Counted from the stretch's first letter, positions 24,591-34,111 are shown. The stretch: DNA of 46,195 nucleotides from an uncultured Acidimicrobiales bacterium (GCA_937941245.1 CALDYC010000058.1:1-46195); one strand, 5' to 3'. Numbers and translations are program-made. The notes: generated by a model from the sequence alone, not told the origin.

Positions 24591-26342
24591 TCAGGTTTCG
24601 GCGAGAACCGTGACGGTGCCAGCAGTGCCGTCAACCCGGACTCGCGCACCGTGAGGTATGCGGGTGGTTGCGTCGGTTGCGGCGACGACGCACGGCATGC
24701 CGAACTCTCGAGCCACGATCACTGCGTGGCTCATTTGCCCTCCGACATCGACCACCACGGCTTCGACCGGAACAAACAATGGGGTCCATGCTGGGTCTGT
24801 CAGCGGCGCGATCAACACATCGCCTGGCCCCAGATCACCGGGTGCGAATGGATCAGTGACCACACAGGCGCGGCCCTCAGCGACCCCCGGAACAGCGGCA
24901 AGTCCCGAAATCGTGCCACCGGGTGCGATGACGTTGGTTTCGTCAAGAGCAGATTCGCGCAGCGGCCATGTGTCCGCTGGTGGAAGCTCACCGTCGAAGA
25001 CAAACGGGGGGATACGACGCGAAAGCTCATTGCGGACTGCTCGGCGTTCGGCGATGACGTCAACCATTGAGCCTGGATCATCGACCCAACCGTCGAGTTC
25101 AGCATCGAAGCAGAACCACATGTCTTCCCAGTGGCCACCAGGTACCTCTGCCGAAACACGTTCCGCGAGCGACCGTGCGACCACCCGCAGAACCTGGATC
25201 AAGTCGACAACGGTGGTCTTTGAACGTTCGCGGGCAACCGAGTACTCGCTCGCTGAACGGATCGCCTTGTCAAAGAGTCGCTTCTGCCCGAACCGCATCT
25301 GGGAGCGCGCTGCGGCTACATGGCTGCCTCGGTCACTCTTGAGAGCCGCTGTCCGAGCAGCCGGCGACTGCGTCTCGCCAGCGGCGCGCATGCGGTCGAT
25401 CAATGTAAGTGCAAGCTCTGGGCGGGTGCCCCACGTGTCACACGCGGTCTCCCACTCATTGGGCCCGCGGCTTCCGAAGCGGACGAGAAAGTCCGAGAAC
25501 TCTGCGACAAATGCTGCAGCCGTTGGCTCGGCCATCAGCCGATCGTGCAGTCCTTCGATGCCAGCATCGAACGCTGCGCTAACCGCTGCGTTGGCATTGG
25601 CGGCACGGCTGAGTTCCCACATCGCCTCGCTCGGAGCCGCGCTGTCGATATCGCCGAGCCCGGTGAGCAGACCCATAGCAGCATCGCGGTCACCTAGTGG
25701 CTTCTCGACCAACCCTGCGAGCATGGCTACCGCCCCACCGGCTCGGCTGGTGACGTCGATGTGGTTGCCAAACATGGTCACGATGTCTCGATGCAAATCG
25801 CGGATTGCGCGAATGGCGGCATGGTTGCTCGCCTGGACAAGTTCGGGTTGGCGCCGCTGCCATTTCGTCACGATCGCACGATCCGTCGCAAGGTATGCCG
25901 TATCTGGTTTCTTCAGCAGGGACCGGATGAACGTCAGCGCCGCGACGGTGCCGCGCCAGTTGCGGTCGTGTGCAGTGGGCACGTGGGGCGGAGCCAGGCC
26001 TTCGCTGCCAAGGTAGGTCGCGTCGACTTCTTCGATTGTGACACCAGGGCTTCGGAGCGCGACCGCCCGCACGAGCGACAGATTGAGGTACATGTATCCA
26101 CCGAAACATCCGCCGCCAACGGTGATTCCTTCGGCGATGTCGCTCTCGGTAACCATGCCAAGCGCAAGGGTCATGTCCGTCAGGGTTTGCGTCTGCGAAC
26201 GCCACGAATCGATCGTCAGCGGATAGCCGACTTCGGGCCAGACTTCGCCTGCGTTACCGCGGGTGTAGATAGGGAAACGCTTGCTGGGCGTTTCGTGCAG
26301 GTACGGCCCAACACCAAGATCGACCATCGCAACACTCGCCAT
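24591..26342 (-). CDS. PEP-utilizing enzyme mobile-domain protein lacking the ATP-grasp domain
   Basis: A 583-residue protein. Residues about 490-580 match the swivelling phosphohistidine domain of PEP synthase, pyruvate phosphate dikinase and rifampin phosphotransferases, with catalytic-type His539 in GGQMSHAVIVAREFG. The first 480 residues are helical, with family-like stretches such as EVWPEVGYPLTIDSW (about 34-48) and GSRGPNEWE. They resemble the central region of PEP-synthase-like proteins, but there is no N-terminal ATP-grasp domain and no Walker-like site. It may act with a separate ATP-binding partner or bind substrate without phosphotransfer. It lies 18 bases upstream of the antiporter gene, probably in one transcript. 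Confidence 0.75.
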   Translation of the reverse strand: MASVAMVDLGVGPYLHETPSKRFPIYTRGNAGEVWPEVGYPLTIDSWRSQTQTLTDMTLALGMVTESDIAEGITVGGGCFGGYMYLNLSLVRAVALRSPGVTIEEVDATYLGSEGLAPPHVPTAHDRNWRGTVAALTFIRSLLKKPDTAYLATDRAIVTKWQRRQPELVQASNHAAIRAIRDLHRDIVTMFGNHIDVTSRAGGAVAMLAGLVEKPLGDRDAAMGLLTGLGDIDSAAPSEAMWELSRAANANAAVSAAFDAGIEGLHDRLMAEPTAAAFVAEFSDFLVRFGSRGPNEWETACDTWGTRPELALTLIDRMRAAGETQSPAARTAALKSDRGSHVAAARSQMRFGQKRLFDKAIRSASEYSVARERSKTTVVDLIQVLRVVARSLAERVSAEVPGGHWEDMWFCFDAELDGWVDDPGSMVDVIAERRAVRNELSRRIPPFVFDGELPPADTWPLRESALDETNVIAPGGTISGLAAVPGVAEGRACVVTDPFAPGDLGPGDVLIAPLTDPAWTPLFVPVEAVVVDVGGQMSHAVIVAREFGMPCVVAATDATTRIPHGARVRVDGTAGTVTVLAET

Positions 26343-26407
26343 GAAGTCACCTTAGATCTCGCGGGCTGGGTGTGCAGATGCCCACACATGCGCTGGTGCT
26401 GCTGCCT

Positions 26408-27715
26408 CTATGAATCGACAATACGAATGTCGGGGTCGAAGGCGGCGATCGCGAACCAGAACGTGTCGAGATGCTCGATTGGCGTTAGCTGCGCACCCAC
26501 GTCGGGTCCGCTGACAGCGTTTCCCAAAATGTCCCATGCGGATCCCGACGAGTCGACAAACAGACCAGTCGGCGCCCGCTCGAACGAACGTTGGGATCCG
26601 TCGACGACTGCCATGAACACGCCGGTCGCCCCGATGTCGCGTCCGTCGGCGACGAGTTCGGTATCGAGCCCCGAAGCGGTCCCTGGCATATGCCACACCG
26701 TCAAGACTTCACCGCCCACCTCAAGATCGATGACCCCCGCTGCGGCCAGGTCGTCGACAACCACAGCTACCGAGTCGCCGTTGTGGCGGATCGCAACGAC
26801 GCGTTGTTTCGCCAGCAATCGGGAATCGGTGTCGCCGTCGAACAGGAACGGGGCCTGTGAGACGTCGTCGTAGCCGGGGTAGGGATTGCGCCCGTAGTCC
26901 CGGGTGAAACCCGTCTCGCGACTGAGCACCAGCGCATCGGGATGGGCCCGCTTGAAGCTCGACCACGACACTGTCTGCATAGCGAGCAGTTCCAGTTCAG
27001 TTCCGGCTAGCTCACCAACAACTGCGGTGCCGTTGAAATGGGTCCACAACGACTCGGTCTGACGGTCATACATGACAAGAGACGAGTTATAGAGGCGACC
27101 GGACGTCCCAAAGTCGAGCACTGTCTCGCCCACCTCACGGTGATAGGCGACCGCCGAGTTGCAGAGCGGGCAGAACGAAACCGTTACGGGTACATCGCCG
27201 AACGTGTCATTCACGAGCTCGTGCCACGTCATGATTTGCATGGGATAGGCCCGGGTCTCGTCGCCAACTCGCAAAGACAACACCGGTTCATCGTCGCCGA
27301 GCCAGTCCACGTCACCAGCTTGTTGGAATCTCGGTTCATCGATCGACGGAATGCCGTCAGGTGGCGGACCGCCGCTGCGGATGTCCGACACATTGACGAG
27401 CGGTGACGGAAATGACGGATCGTTGGAGTTGTCGAGTGCCGAGACGGCGTCGGTTCTCGGGTCGCCCGCGATCTGATCTACCTCGACCAGCCAATCTTCA
27501 CTGGTTGGTTGATCTGGCAGACCAGCCGCATCTTGGTCGCTGACTTCGACGTCATCGACAGCCTGTCGTGCCGCATCGGCGTCGTCGACTTCTGACACGA
27601 CCGAGGCGGCTCGCGTGACCGACGCTTGATCCGAAGCGCACGCTGCGGCCAATACCCCCAGGACGGCAAGTACTACCAGGATCGTGCATGGCAGGATCGT
27701 GCATGGTCGCTTCAT
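26408..27715 (-). CDS. DUF3179 domain lipoprotein
   Basis: Starting at ATG 27715 gives 435 residues with a signal peptide ending in a lipobox (VLAAAC), so it is a membrane-anchored extracytoplasmic protein. After an acidic linker (to about residue 90) the DUF3179 domain runs through about residues 120-340. It shows VGDETRAYPMQIMTWHELVND, the cysteine pair VSFCPLCNSAVAY, LYNSSLVMYDRQTESLW and RETGFTRDYGRNPY (quoted in part). Function of this family is unknown; the CxxC pair might be redox active or bind metal. A tandem 15-base duplication within the signal peptide repeats PCTIL. A longer frame to 27763 exists but the lipoprotein signal favours the later ATG. Confidence 0.85.
   Translation of the reverse strand: MKRPCTILPCTILVVLAVLGVLAAACASDQASVTRAASVVSEVDDADAARQAVDDVEVSDQDAAGLPDQPTSEDWLVEVDQIAGDPRTDAVSALDNSNDPSFPSPLVNVSDIRSGGPPPDGIPSIDEPRFQQAGDVDWLGDDEPVLSLRVGDETRAYPMQIMTWHELVNDTFGDVPVTVSFCPLCNSAVAYHREVGETVLDFGTSGRLYNSSLVMYDRQTESLWTHFNGTAVVGELAGTELELLAMQTVSWSSFKRAHPDALVLSRETGFTRDYGRNPYPGYDDVSQAPFLFDGDTDSRLLAKQRVVAIRHNGDSVAVVVDDLAAAGVIDLEVGGEVLTVWHMPGTASGLDTELVADGRDIGATGVFMAVVDGSQRSFERAPTGLFVDSSGSAWDILGNAVSGPDVGAQLTPIEHLDTFWFAIAAFDPDIRIVDS
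27678..27707 (-). repeat. Tandem 15-bp duplication in the DUF3179 signal peptide
   Basis: Two adjacent copies of a 15-base unit (27678-27692 and 27693-27707) differ only in the last base and give the doubled residues PCTILPCTIL in the signal peptide. Confidence 0.85.
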
Positions 27716-27774
27716 GTAGCTCGAAACCCCGGCACGACCGCGAGTTGTTCCCGCAACCGGCAACGAGCGACGAA

Positions 27775-30744
27775 TCAGTCCTCGTGCTCAGAGATCAGAA
27801 CTTCGCGAGCCTTTGATCCAACCGATGGACCCACGACCCCGTTCTCCTCGAGCAGATCCATCAGCCGACCAGCGCGAGCGAACCCCACTTTGAGCTTGCG
27901 TTGCAGCATCGACGTCGAACCGAGCTGCGAGGTCACAACCAGATCCCTGGCCTGAACGTAGAGCTCATCGTCGCTACCAGCGCCGTCGCTTCCGCTGCCC
28001 GAGCTACCAGAGGCACCCGCTGGACTGGCTTCGATGATCTCGTCCTGCGCAGACAATTCGTCGAGATCGAACTTTGCTGCCTGGTCGCGCCAGTTCCCGA
28101 CGACTTTGCGCACCTCGTCTTCTTCGACCCAGCAACCTTGTATGCGGTCCGCAGCGCTCGATGATGGCGAAAGCATGAGCATGTCGCCCTGCCCGATCAG
28201 CCGTTCGGCGCCGCCTTGATCAAGGATGACTCGGCTATCGGTCAGGCTCGAGACCGAAAACGCCAACCGGGCCGGCACGTTGGCTTTGATGATGCCGGTG
28301 ATCACGTTCGTTGACGGGCGCTGGGTCGCGATCACGAGGTGGATGCCGACAGCACGAGCCTTTTGGGCAATGCGGCAGATCGAGTCTTCAACGTCGCGAG
28401 CCGCCACCATCATCAGGTCAGCGAGCTCGTCAACAACAACGAGAATGAACGGCAGACGGCTGATCTTGCGGCGAGGTTCGCCTTCCTCGGGTACAGCTTC
28501 GGCGTCGATCTCTGCGTTCTCTGCGTCGAAATCGCCGCGGTCGAATGCCTTGTTGAACCCAGCGATATCGCGGAAGCCCTTGCCAGCAAGCAGCTGATAG
28601 CGGCGATCCATCTCACGACATGCCCACGACAACGCGTTTGCCGCTTTGCGGGGGTCAGTCACCGGTTGGGTGAGCAGGTGCGGCACGTTTTCGTACTGCG
28701 TCATCTCGACCATTTTGGGGTCGACCAGGATCATCCGAACTTCGGCAGGTGTCGAGCGCATGAGCACTGATGTGATGATGCTGTTGATGCAAGACGACTT
28801 ACCTGAACCAGTGGCACCGGCGATGAGCAAATGAGGCATCTTGGCCAAGTTCATCAATGTGGCTTTGCCCTGGATATCGCGCCCGACCGCCACTTCTAGC
28901 GGGTGCTCGGCCTTGGCAGCCTGTTCGGAGCGCAACAGGTCACCGAGTGCAACGATCTGGCGGTCAGTGTTGGGTACCTCGATGCCGATTGCCTGACGGC
29001 CAGGGATCGGAGCCAAGATCCGGACATCAGCCGATGCCATGGCATAGGCGATGTCTCGGTTGAGGCTCGTGATCTTCGAAACCTTTACGCCCTCGCCAAG
29101 TTCGAGTTCGAAACGGGTGACGGTTGGACCAACGACCATGCCCACGAGGTGAGCGTCGACACCGTGCGAAGCAAGCGCCTTTTCGAGCCGTTCGCCAGAT
29201 GCGGCCACAGCCTTTTGGTCAACAGAGCGCGCCCCGGAGCTGTTCAAGAGCTTGAGGCTGGGCAATTTCCACGGCGAGTCGGCCACAGACGGACGCACCC
29301 GAGAGTTCTTGCGCTTCGACGCCCCGCTTTCAGCGACAACAACCTTGGGCTTGGCCCGTTGCTTCGCTTCAGGTACGGCCCCTTCGACACGGGTCGGTTC
29401 TGGCGGAGCTGTTTCGGACGAAGCTGAACGAGCTCCGTTGCGTCCTGCGGCAACGCCTGAGGCATGGACGTCGGCCGCACCTGTTGTTGGGCGGGGATTC
29501 TGCTTCGGCGTCCGCGCGTCGACCGTCGGCGCCGTCGCTGCAGCTACTTCACCAGTCGACATCGTCGTTGCGCGGGCCAGGCTATGAAAACTGCGAGATT
29601 CAGGCGCAGGAATGTTCTCGAGCAGCGGATCGCCGACGCCCACGTGGCCGACCGGGAGATCCAGGCCGACACGTTCGTTTCGCCCCGGTGACCGATGCGG
29701 TTCGGCTTGGCCGCGCCGGTACTGGCCCACTTGTTCCCCACCGGCCATGATGGGAGCGGTTGGGTCAACGATGGGCCCGTGGTCGATGGGCACTTCAGAG
29801 TTCGCCGTGCTGGCCTTGGGTAAACCAGTTGCTGGGTCGACGCCAACAAGCATGCACCACAGCCGGTTGAGCCCACCACCGACGGCCCCAGCCTGACGCG
29901 CACCGCGGTCATACAGGTGACCGAGCGATAGGGCGGTCAGAACAACGAGACCGATGATCAAAATGGCGACCAGCACCACCGGAGCACCCCAGGCACCAAA
30001 TGCGGATCGCAGTGGCGCGCCAAGCAGCCAGCCGAGGTAGCCGCCTGCGTCGATGAACGCCTGCGTCGGATCACCAATCGCAGGTCGACCAGAACTCAGG
30101 TGGAGTAACGCGGTCGACGAAACCAGCAGCAGCAGGCCACCGATGGCAACTCGGGTCGTCACCTCTTCGGGGCTGATCTTCTTCGCAGAAACTGCCGGAG
30201 CATCCGCTGGTTCAAGGATCTCTTCACTCGAATGCGTTTCGGTCGCGACACGTGCGGGGGCGGTCCGCCCGGAGCGACGATGGCCACGGATCATCAGCAG
30301 CCCGAGCGCAACAAACAGCACCGGCATCGCCACTCGGATCAAACCAACGAACGCGCCGAAAAACTCGGCAAGGCCGTTACCGACCGGCCCCGCTGCGTTG
30401 ACATAAATCCCGAGCGCGCTGACCAGCCCGAGAGCGACCAATGCCACGCCCCAGATGTCTCGACGATGGCCGCGTAGAACCCGCCCAGCGCTCGGGGTCA
30501 CGGCTAGGCGACCCCGTTGCGTGTGCGCTTGGTCCCGCGCTGGGCGGGTTCCACTCGGCTTCTCCCGTCTCCGGTTTGATGTTGTGGGCTTCGCTTTCGA
30601 TCCCGAACGCGCTGAAGACGACCGGCCGCTTCCCTTTGCGGTGGTCGTGGCCTTGCCTTTCGGCTTCGTTGGCGTTGATTTCTTGGGGGAACGAGTCGTT
30701 GAAGTCACAACAGCAACAACACTAACACCACCAACACCCGCCAC
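27775..30744 (-). CDS. ftsK: DNA translocase FtsK/SpoIIIE
   Basis: Septal DNA pump for chromosome segregation, 989 residues. Residues 1-90 are basic and rich in S, T, K and P. Four membrane helices follow at about 97-116, 131-152, 199-217 and 255-274. A proline-rich linker (about 300-490) leads to the alpha domain and the motor: Walker A GATGSGKS (643-650), Walker B region RMILVDPKMVEMTQYENVPH soon after, and IATQRPSTNVITG. The gamma winged-helix domain that reads KOPS sites ends the protein (STSMLQRKLKVGFARAGRLM). Starts GTG 30744 and GTG 30708 are both possible; neither has a clear ribosome site. Only 20 bases follow the rnj stop. Confidence 0.95.
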   Translation of the reverse strand: MAGVGGVSVVAVVTSTTRSPKKSTPTKPKGKATTTAKGSGRSSSARSGSKAKPTTSNRRREKPSGTRPARDQAHTQRGRLAVTPSAGRVLRGHRRDIWGVALVALGLVSALGIYVNAAGPVGNGLAEFFGAFVGLIRVAMPVLFVALGLLMIRGHRRSGRTAPARVATETHSSEEILEPADAPAVSAKKISPEEVTTRVAIGGLLLLVSSTALLHLSSGRPAIGDPTQAFIDAGGYLGWLLGAPLRSAFGAWGAPVVLVAILIIGLVVLTALSLGHLYDRGARQAGAVGGGLNRLWCMLVGVDPATGLPKASTANSEVPIDHGPIVDPTAPIMAGGEQVGQYRRGQAEPHRSPGRNERVGLDLPVGHVGVGDPLLENIPAPESRSFHSLARATTMSTGEVAAATAPTVDARTPKQNPRPTTGAADVHASGVAAGRNGARSASSETAPPEPTRVEGAVPEAKQRAKPKVVVAESGASKRKNSRVRPSVADSPWKLPSLKLLNSSGARSVDQKAVAASGERLEKALASHGVDAHLVGMVVGPTVTRFELELGEGVKVSKITSLNRDIAYAMASADVRILAPIPGRQAIGIEVPNTDRQIVALGDLLRSEQAAKAEHPLEVAVGRDIQGKATLMNLAKMPHLLIAGATGSGKSSCINSIITSVLMRSTPAEVRMILVDPKMVEMTQYENVPHLLTQPVTDPRKAANALSWACREMDRRYQLLAGKGFRDIAGFNKAFDRGDFDAENAEIDAEAVPEEGEPRRKISRLPFILVVVDELADLMMVAARDVEDSICRIAQKARAVGIHLVIATQRPSTNVITGIIKANVPARLAFSVSSLTDSRVILDQGGAERLIGQGDMLMLSPSSSAADRIQGCWVEEDEVRKVVGNWRDQAAKFDLDELSAQDEIIEASPAGASGSSGSGSDGAGSDDELYVQARDLVVTSQLGSTSMLQRKLKVGFARAGRLMDLLEENGVVGPSVGSKAREVLISEHED

Positions 30745-30764
30745 ATCGGACGTTCGGCGAGCGC

Positions 30765-32432
30765 TCAGGTATCGATAACCACCGGCACGATCATCGGACG
30801 ACGACCGGTGCTCTTGTTAATGAAGCCTCCGGATGCTCGACGTACCTTGCGCAACACCGAGGAGCGGTCCCACGATGGGTTCCGTAACTCGCCGTCAACT
30901 GCATCGGCGACCAGTCGCACCAGCTCATCGCGCAACGAATCGGCGTCGTCGCCGTCGAGCCATCCCCGACTTTCAACCCATGGATCACAGAGCTGGCGAC
31001 CACTATCGAAATCGACTATCGCCGTCACCGTGACCACACCCTGCTGGCCCAGCACCTGACGCTCGCCGAGCACTCCCCGATCGGCGCCAAGGAACGTCCC
31101 GTTCAACAACAAATGATCACCCGATGTGACCTTCTCGCGCAGGGCAAGCCCCTTGTCGCGCAGCACCACCTGGTCTCCGTCCTTGGCAAGAAGCACCCGT
31201 TCGGGCTTCATTCCCAGCGAACACGCGAGCTCCCGGTGTGCAACCAGATGCCGGTATTCACCGTGCACCGGAACAAACCATTCAGGTGTCGCAACGGTGT
31301 GCAACGTCGTCAGTTCATCGCGTTTGCCGTGACCGCTCGTGTGAATCTCGACCAGGCCGCTATGCACCACTTTCGCGCCGCGTCGGGTGAGGTCGTTCAT
31401 CATGTTCGACACTCGGGCCTCGTTGCCCGGGATGGAGTGCGAACTCAGAATCACCGTGTCGAGCTCGTTGATCGTCATCCAACGGCTACTTCCGGCAGCA
31501 GCGGTAGCGAGCGACGACCGCGCTTCGCCCTGGGATCCGGTCGACACGATGCAGACCTCCCCGGGAGCAAACGACTCGACCTCTTCGATATCGATAAACG
31601 ATGCATCGGGAATGTCGAGCAACTTCAACTGACGTGCGAGCGTGACGTTCTTGCGCATCGACAGCCCAAGGGTTGCGATACGTCGGCCATCGGCAACAGC
31701 GGCATCGACAATTTGTTGTACCCGATGCATGTGCGACGAAAAACAAGCGGTGATGATCCGGCGTCCCGCGTTTTCGCGAAACACATCGGCCAAGTTCGCT
31801 CCCATCGAGCTTTCGCTCGCCGTTGACCCGGGGACATCACTGTTCGTGCTGTCGGCAAGCAACAGCCGCACGCCAGGGTCCTGGGCAATTGCACCGATGC
31901 GAGGAAGGTTGGTGCGGCGACCATCGACCGGATGCGGGTCGAGCTTGAAGTCGCTGCTGTGCAAGATCACACCTTGTGGTGTGGTGATCGCGCTGATCAA
32001 ACCACCAGGTACCGAATGAGTAACCGGAAGGAACTCGACACTGAACGGCCCAATGTTCACGACTTCGTCGTCAGCGACCTCGATCAGCTCAGCTTTGTCC
32101 GTGACCCGATGTTCGTCCAGGCGATAGTGCACGAGTCCGAGCGTGAATGCTGACCCGTAGATCGGAAAGGACAAACCGCGAAGCAGTCCTTGAGCGATTG
32201 CCCCGATGTGGTCTTCGTGACCGTGCGTTACCAGGCAGCCAACGATCTTGTCGCGTCGCTCAAGCAGGTAATCGATGTCAGGCAGAATCGAATCGACACC
32301 AGGCTGTTCTTCGTTTGAAAACATTTGGCCGCAGTCGAGCACGAGAAGTGCGTCGTCCGTTTCGATTGCGGCACAATTTCGGCCGATGTCGCCAAGTCCA
32401 CCAAGGAACGTAACGGTGACGTCTTGTGGCAT
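30765..32432 (-). CDS. rnj: Ribonuclease J
   Basis: Metallo-beta-lactamase / beta-CASP ribonuclease with endo- and 5' exonuclease activity on RNA, 555 residues. The metal-binding motif THGHEDHIGA has His70, His72, Asp74 and His75. LADSTNSDVPGST marks the following motif, and the beta-CASP part includes HTSGHGKRDEL and WFVPVHGEYRHL. The C-terminal domain (about 450-555) carries the oligomerisation region. Its ATG overlaps the dapA stop as TGATG. The dapA-rnj-ftsK order is common in actinobacteria. Confidence 0.96.
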   Translation of the reverse strand: MPQDVTVTFLGGLGDIGRNCAAIETDDALLVLDCGQMFSNEEQPGVDSILPDIDYLLERRDKIVGCLVTHGHEDHIGAIAQGLLRGLSFPIYGSAFTLGLVHYRLDEHRVTDKAELIEVADDEVVNIGPFSVEFLPVTHSVPGGLISAITTPQGVILHSSDFKLDPHPVDGRRTNLPRIGAIAQDPGVRLLLADSTNSDVPGSTASESSMGANLADVFRENAGRRIITACFSSHMHRVQQIVDAAVADGRRIATLGLSMRKNVTLARQLKLLDIPDASFIDIEEVESFAPGEVCIVSTGSQGEARSSLATAAAGSSRWMTINELDTVILSSHSIPGNEARVSNMMNDLTRRGAKVVHSGLVEIHTSGHGKRDELTTLHTVATPEWFVPVHGEYRHLVAHRELACSLGMKPERVLLAKDGDQVVLRDKGLALREKVTSGDHLLLNGTFLGADRGVLGERQVLGQQGVVTVTAIVDFDSGRQLCDPWVESRGWLDGDDADSLRDELVRLVADAVDGELRNPSWDRSSVLRKVRRASGGFINKSTGRRPMIVPVVIDT

Positions 32433-33355
32433 CAGTTCCTACCTGCCAGGATCGATTCGGCCGCCAGACCGGATCCCTCGATCAACGCAATTGCGGCTGC
32501 TTCAAGTCCTGCAGGTTCGAGATGCATCGGCGATCGGCCCCGGCCCACGGGTTGGCCAAGCACCCGCATCATCGCCTTGGCGGGGATTGGATTGGGAGCA
32601 TCGGGCAGGGCCGCTGCAAACGAAAACGATGCCTGCATACGGCCGTTGATCTCGCGGGCGCTCACGACATCACCGCTCGCAAACGCATCGAGCATGTGGA
32701 CGTGATCGGGCCCCGTCCAATGCGTCGCAACACCGATCACACCCACAGCGCCAATCGACATCAAGGGCAGCGTGAGCCCGTCGTCACCGCTGTAGACCTC
32801 GAAAGTGTCAGGAGCGTCGACCAGCAAAGCGGCTGTCGCCGCTGGATCGCCGGCGGCATCTTTCACGCCGATGATGTTCGGCACCTCGTGTGCCAGCGTG
32901 AGGATTGTGTCGGATTCAATCTTGCGGCCTGTTCGCCCCGGGTGGTCATAGAGCAAGACCGGAACATCTCCACCAGCGGCAGCGACTCGAGTGAAATGGT
33001 CAACAAGCGCTGCCTGTGCTGGACGGTTGTAATAGGGCGTGACCACAAGCAGCCCATCGACTCCGCTGGCGACGGCTCGTTCGGTGAGGTCAACCGCCGC
33101 AGCGGTGTCGTTACTGCCGGTGCCGGCGACGAGCGGCACCGATACTGCGGAACGGACAGCGCGGAACAGTTCGCCCTGTTCGTCGTGGGTGAGGGTGGCT
33201 GACTCGCCGGTTGTGCCGGCGAGCACGAGTCCGTCGTGGCCCTGTTCGTCGACGAGCCACGAAGCGAGCGCCTGGGCAGCATCGAGATCAAGGGCGCCGT
33301 CGCCATCGAATGGCGTGACCATTGCCGAAAGCACTCGGCCAAATGTTGGTGTCAT
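32432..33355 (-). CDS. dapA: 4-hydroxy-tetrahydrodipicolinate synthase
   Basis: Condenses pyruvate with aspartate semialdehyde in lysine and diaminopimelate synthesis. TIM-barrel enzyme of 307 residues. Landmarks: GTTGES (Thr48, Thr49), PYYN (Tyr109), LLYDHPGRTG (Tyr136) and Schiff-base Lys165 in IGVKDAAGD. All catalytic residues of the family are in place. Coupled by overlap to the winged-helix gene upstream (four bases) and to rnj downstream. Product needed for the peptidoglycan diaminopimelate of this organism. Confidence 0.96.
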   Translation of the reverse strand: MTPTFGRVLSAMVTPFDGDGALDLDAAQALASWLVDEQGHDGLVLAGTTGESATLTHDEQGELFRAVRSAVSVPLVAGTGSNDTAAAVDLTERAVASGVDGLLVVTPYYNRPAQAALVDHFTRVAAAGGDVPVLLYDHPGRTGRKIESDTILTLAHEVPNIIGVKDAAGDPAATAALLVDAPDTFEVYSGDDGLTLPLMSIGAVGVIGVATHWTGPDHVHMLDAFASGDVVSAREINGRMQASFSFAAALPDAPNPIPAKAMMRVLGQPVGRGRSPMHLEPAGLEAAAIALIEGSGLAAESILAGRN

Positions 33356-33981
33356 TGCTGACCTTCTTGTGAGCGATCGATTCCGAGTGTGGCGAGCAGA
33401 TCTTCGTGCAACTCAAACCACACCGAGTGGTATGAGTCGATGATTGGTTTGGTGAACCATTGAGTATCGCCGTTCCGCACGGCGACGAGTGCATGTTCGA
33501 ACCGAGTTTCATACGACTCGAAACGATCGAGCAGTTCGTGAAGCTCCCGACACACCGGGACCATCAGGTCGTGGGTGTCCACCAGCTCGGCAATGATCGA
33601 GTCGTCGTAGGTCCTGTCGGTGTGATCATTCACGCCGAGTTCCCCGTCGAGCGTGCGGGTCTGCCACCGGGTACACAATTCAAGAAAGGGTCGATTCAGT
33701 GCAAGGAAGTGCCCGTAGGCAGCCTGCATTTCGGCGCGGCAGCCGTGTGCGTCGAGCTGGGCTGCGAGGAGTTGTTCGCCTCGTTGCCGACCCTGCGGCA
33801 TGAGCGAGTACCCAGTCATCGTGCCTGCTTTGAAACGCACCGCCCCTGACTCGGTGAGTTCTTCGAGAGCCGTTGACACGTTTTCGACGGGTATCGACGC
33901 TGTCTGCGCAATGATGTCGCTGCTCGCAAATCCCTTCAGCCGAAGGGCATGGATCACACGAAGTTCATCACGGGTGTCCAC
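33352..33981 (-). CDS. Winged-helix transcriptional regulator-like protein
   Basis: A 209-residue protein starting at GTG. Residues about 5-65 look like a winged helix-turn-helix of the MarR/IclR sort (LRVIHALRLKGFASSDIIAQ, VENVSTALEELTESGAVRFK, GYSLMPQGRQRG). The remainder is helical and rich in aromatic and charged residues, with no known ligand domain that I can name. It overlaps dapA by four bases and so is made together with DapA; that suggests, but does not show, a role in controlling lysine or cell-wall precursor synthesis. Its upstream gap of 130 bases holds a short tandem repeat. Confidence 0.65.
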   Translation of the reverse strand: MDTRDELRVIHALRLKGFASSDIIAQTASIPVENVSTALEELTESGAVRFKAGTMTGYSLMPQGRQRGEQLLAAQLDAHGCRAEMQAAYGHFLALNRPFLELCTRWQTRTLDGELGVNDHTDRTYDDSIIAELVDTHDLMVPVCRELHELLDRFESYETRFEHALVAVRNGDTQWFTKPIIDSYHSVWFELHEDLLATLGIDRSQEGQQ

Positions 33982-34016
33982 AAGCCCTGATCGTAGTGCT
34001 CCAACCGATTTACCCA

Positions 34017-34043
34017 GTCGACTTCATCGGGTCGACTTCATCG
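34017..34043. repeat. Short tandem repeat upstream of the winged-helix gene
   Basis: GTCGACTTCATCG occurs at 34017-34029 and again at 34031-34043, followed by a partial third start GTCGAT. The period is 14 bases. It sits 36 bases before the GTG of the regulator-like gene, where it could be a binding site for that protein; the rest of the gap shows nothing further. Confidence 0.5.
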
Positions 34044-34111
34044 AGTCGATAGTGCGGTGAGTTCTCGCCGATCACGGTCGGCGCCGCCACGGGCCGCTTG
34101 TGCCCTGCAAG

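Noticed and set aside
24658-26016. 452-codon open frame on the plus strand
   Set aside because: It lies antisense to the PEP-utilizing-domain gene. It is rich in Ser, Arg and Pro with no domain, as expected for the opposite strand of a GC-rich gene.
25761-26873. 370-codon plus-strand frame spanning two minus-strand genes
   Set aside because: Crosses the PEP-domain gene and the DUF3179 gene antisense and shows no motif.
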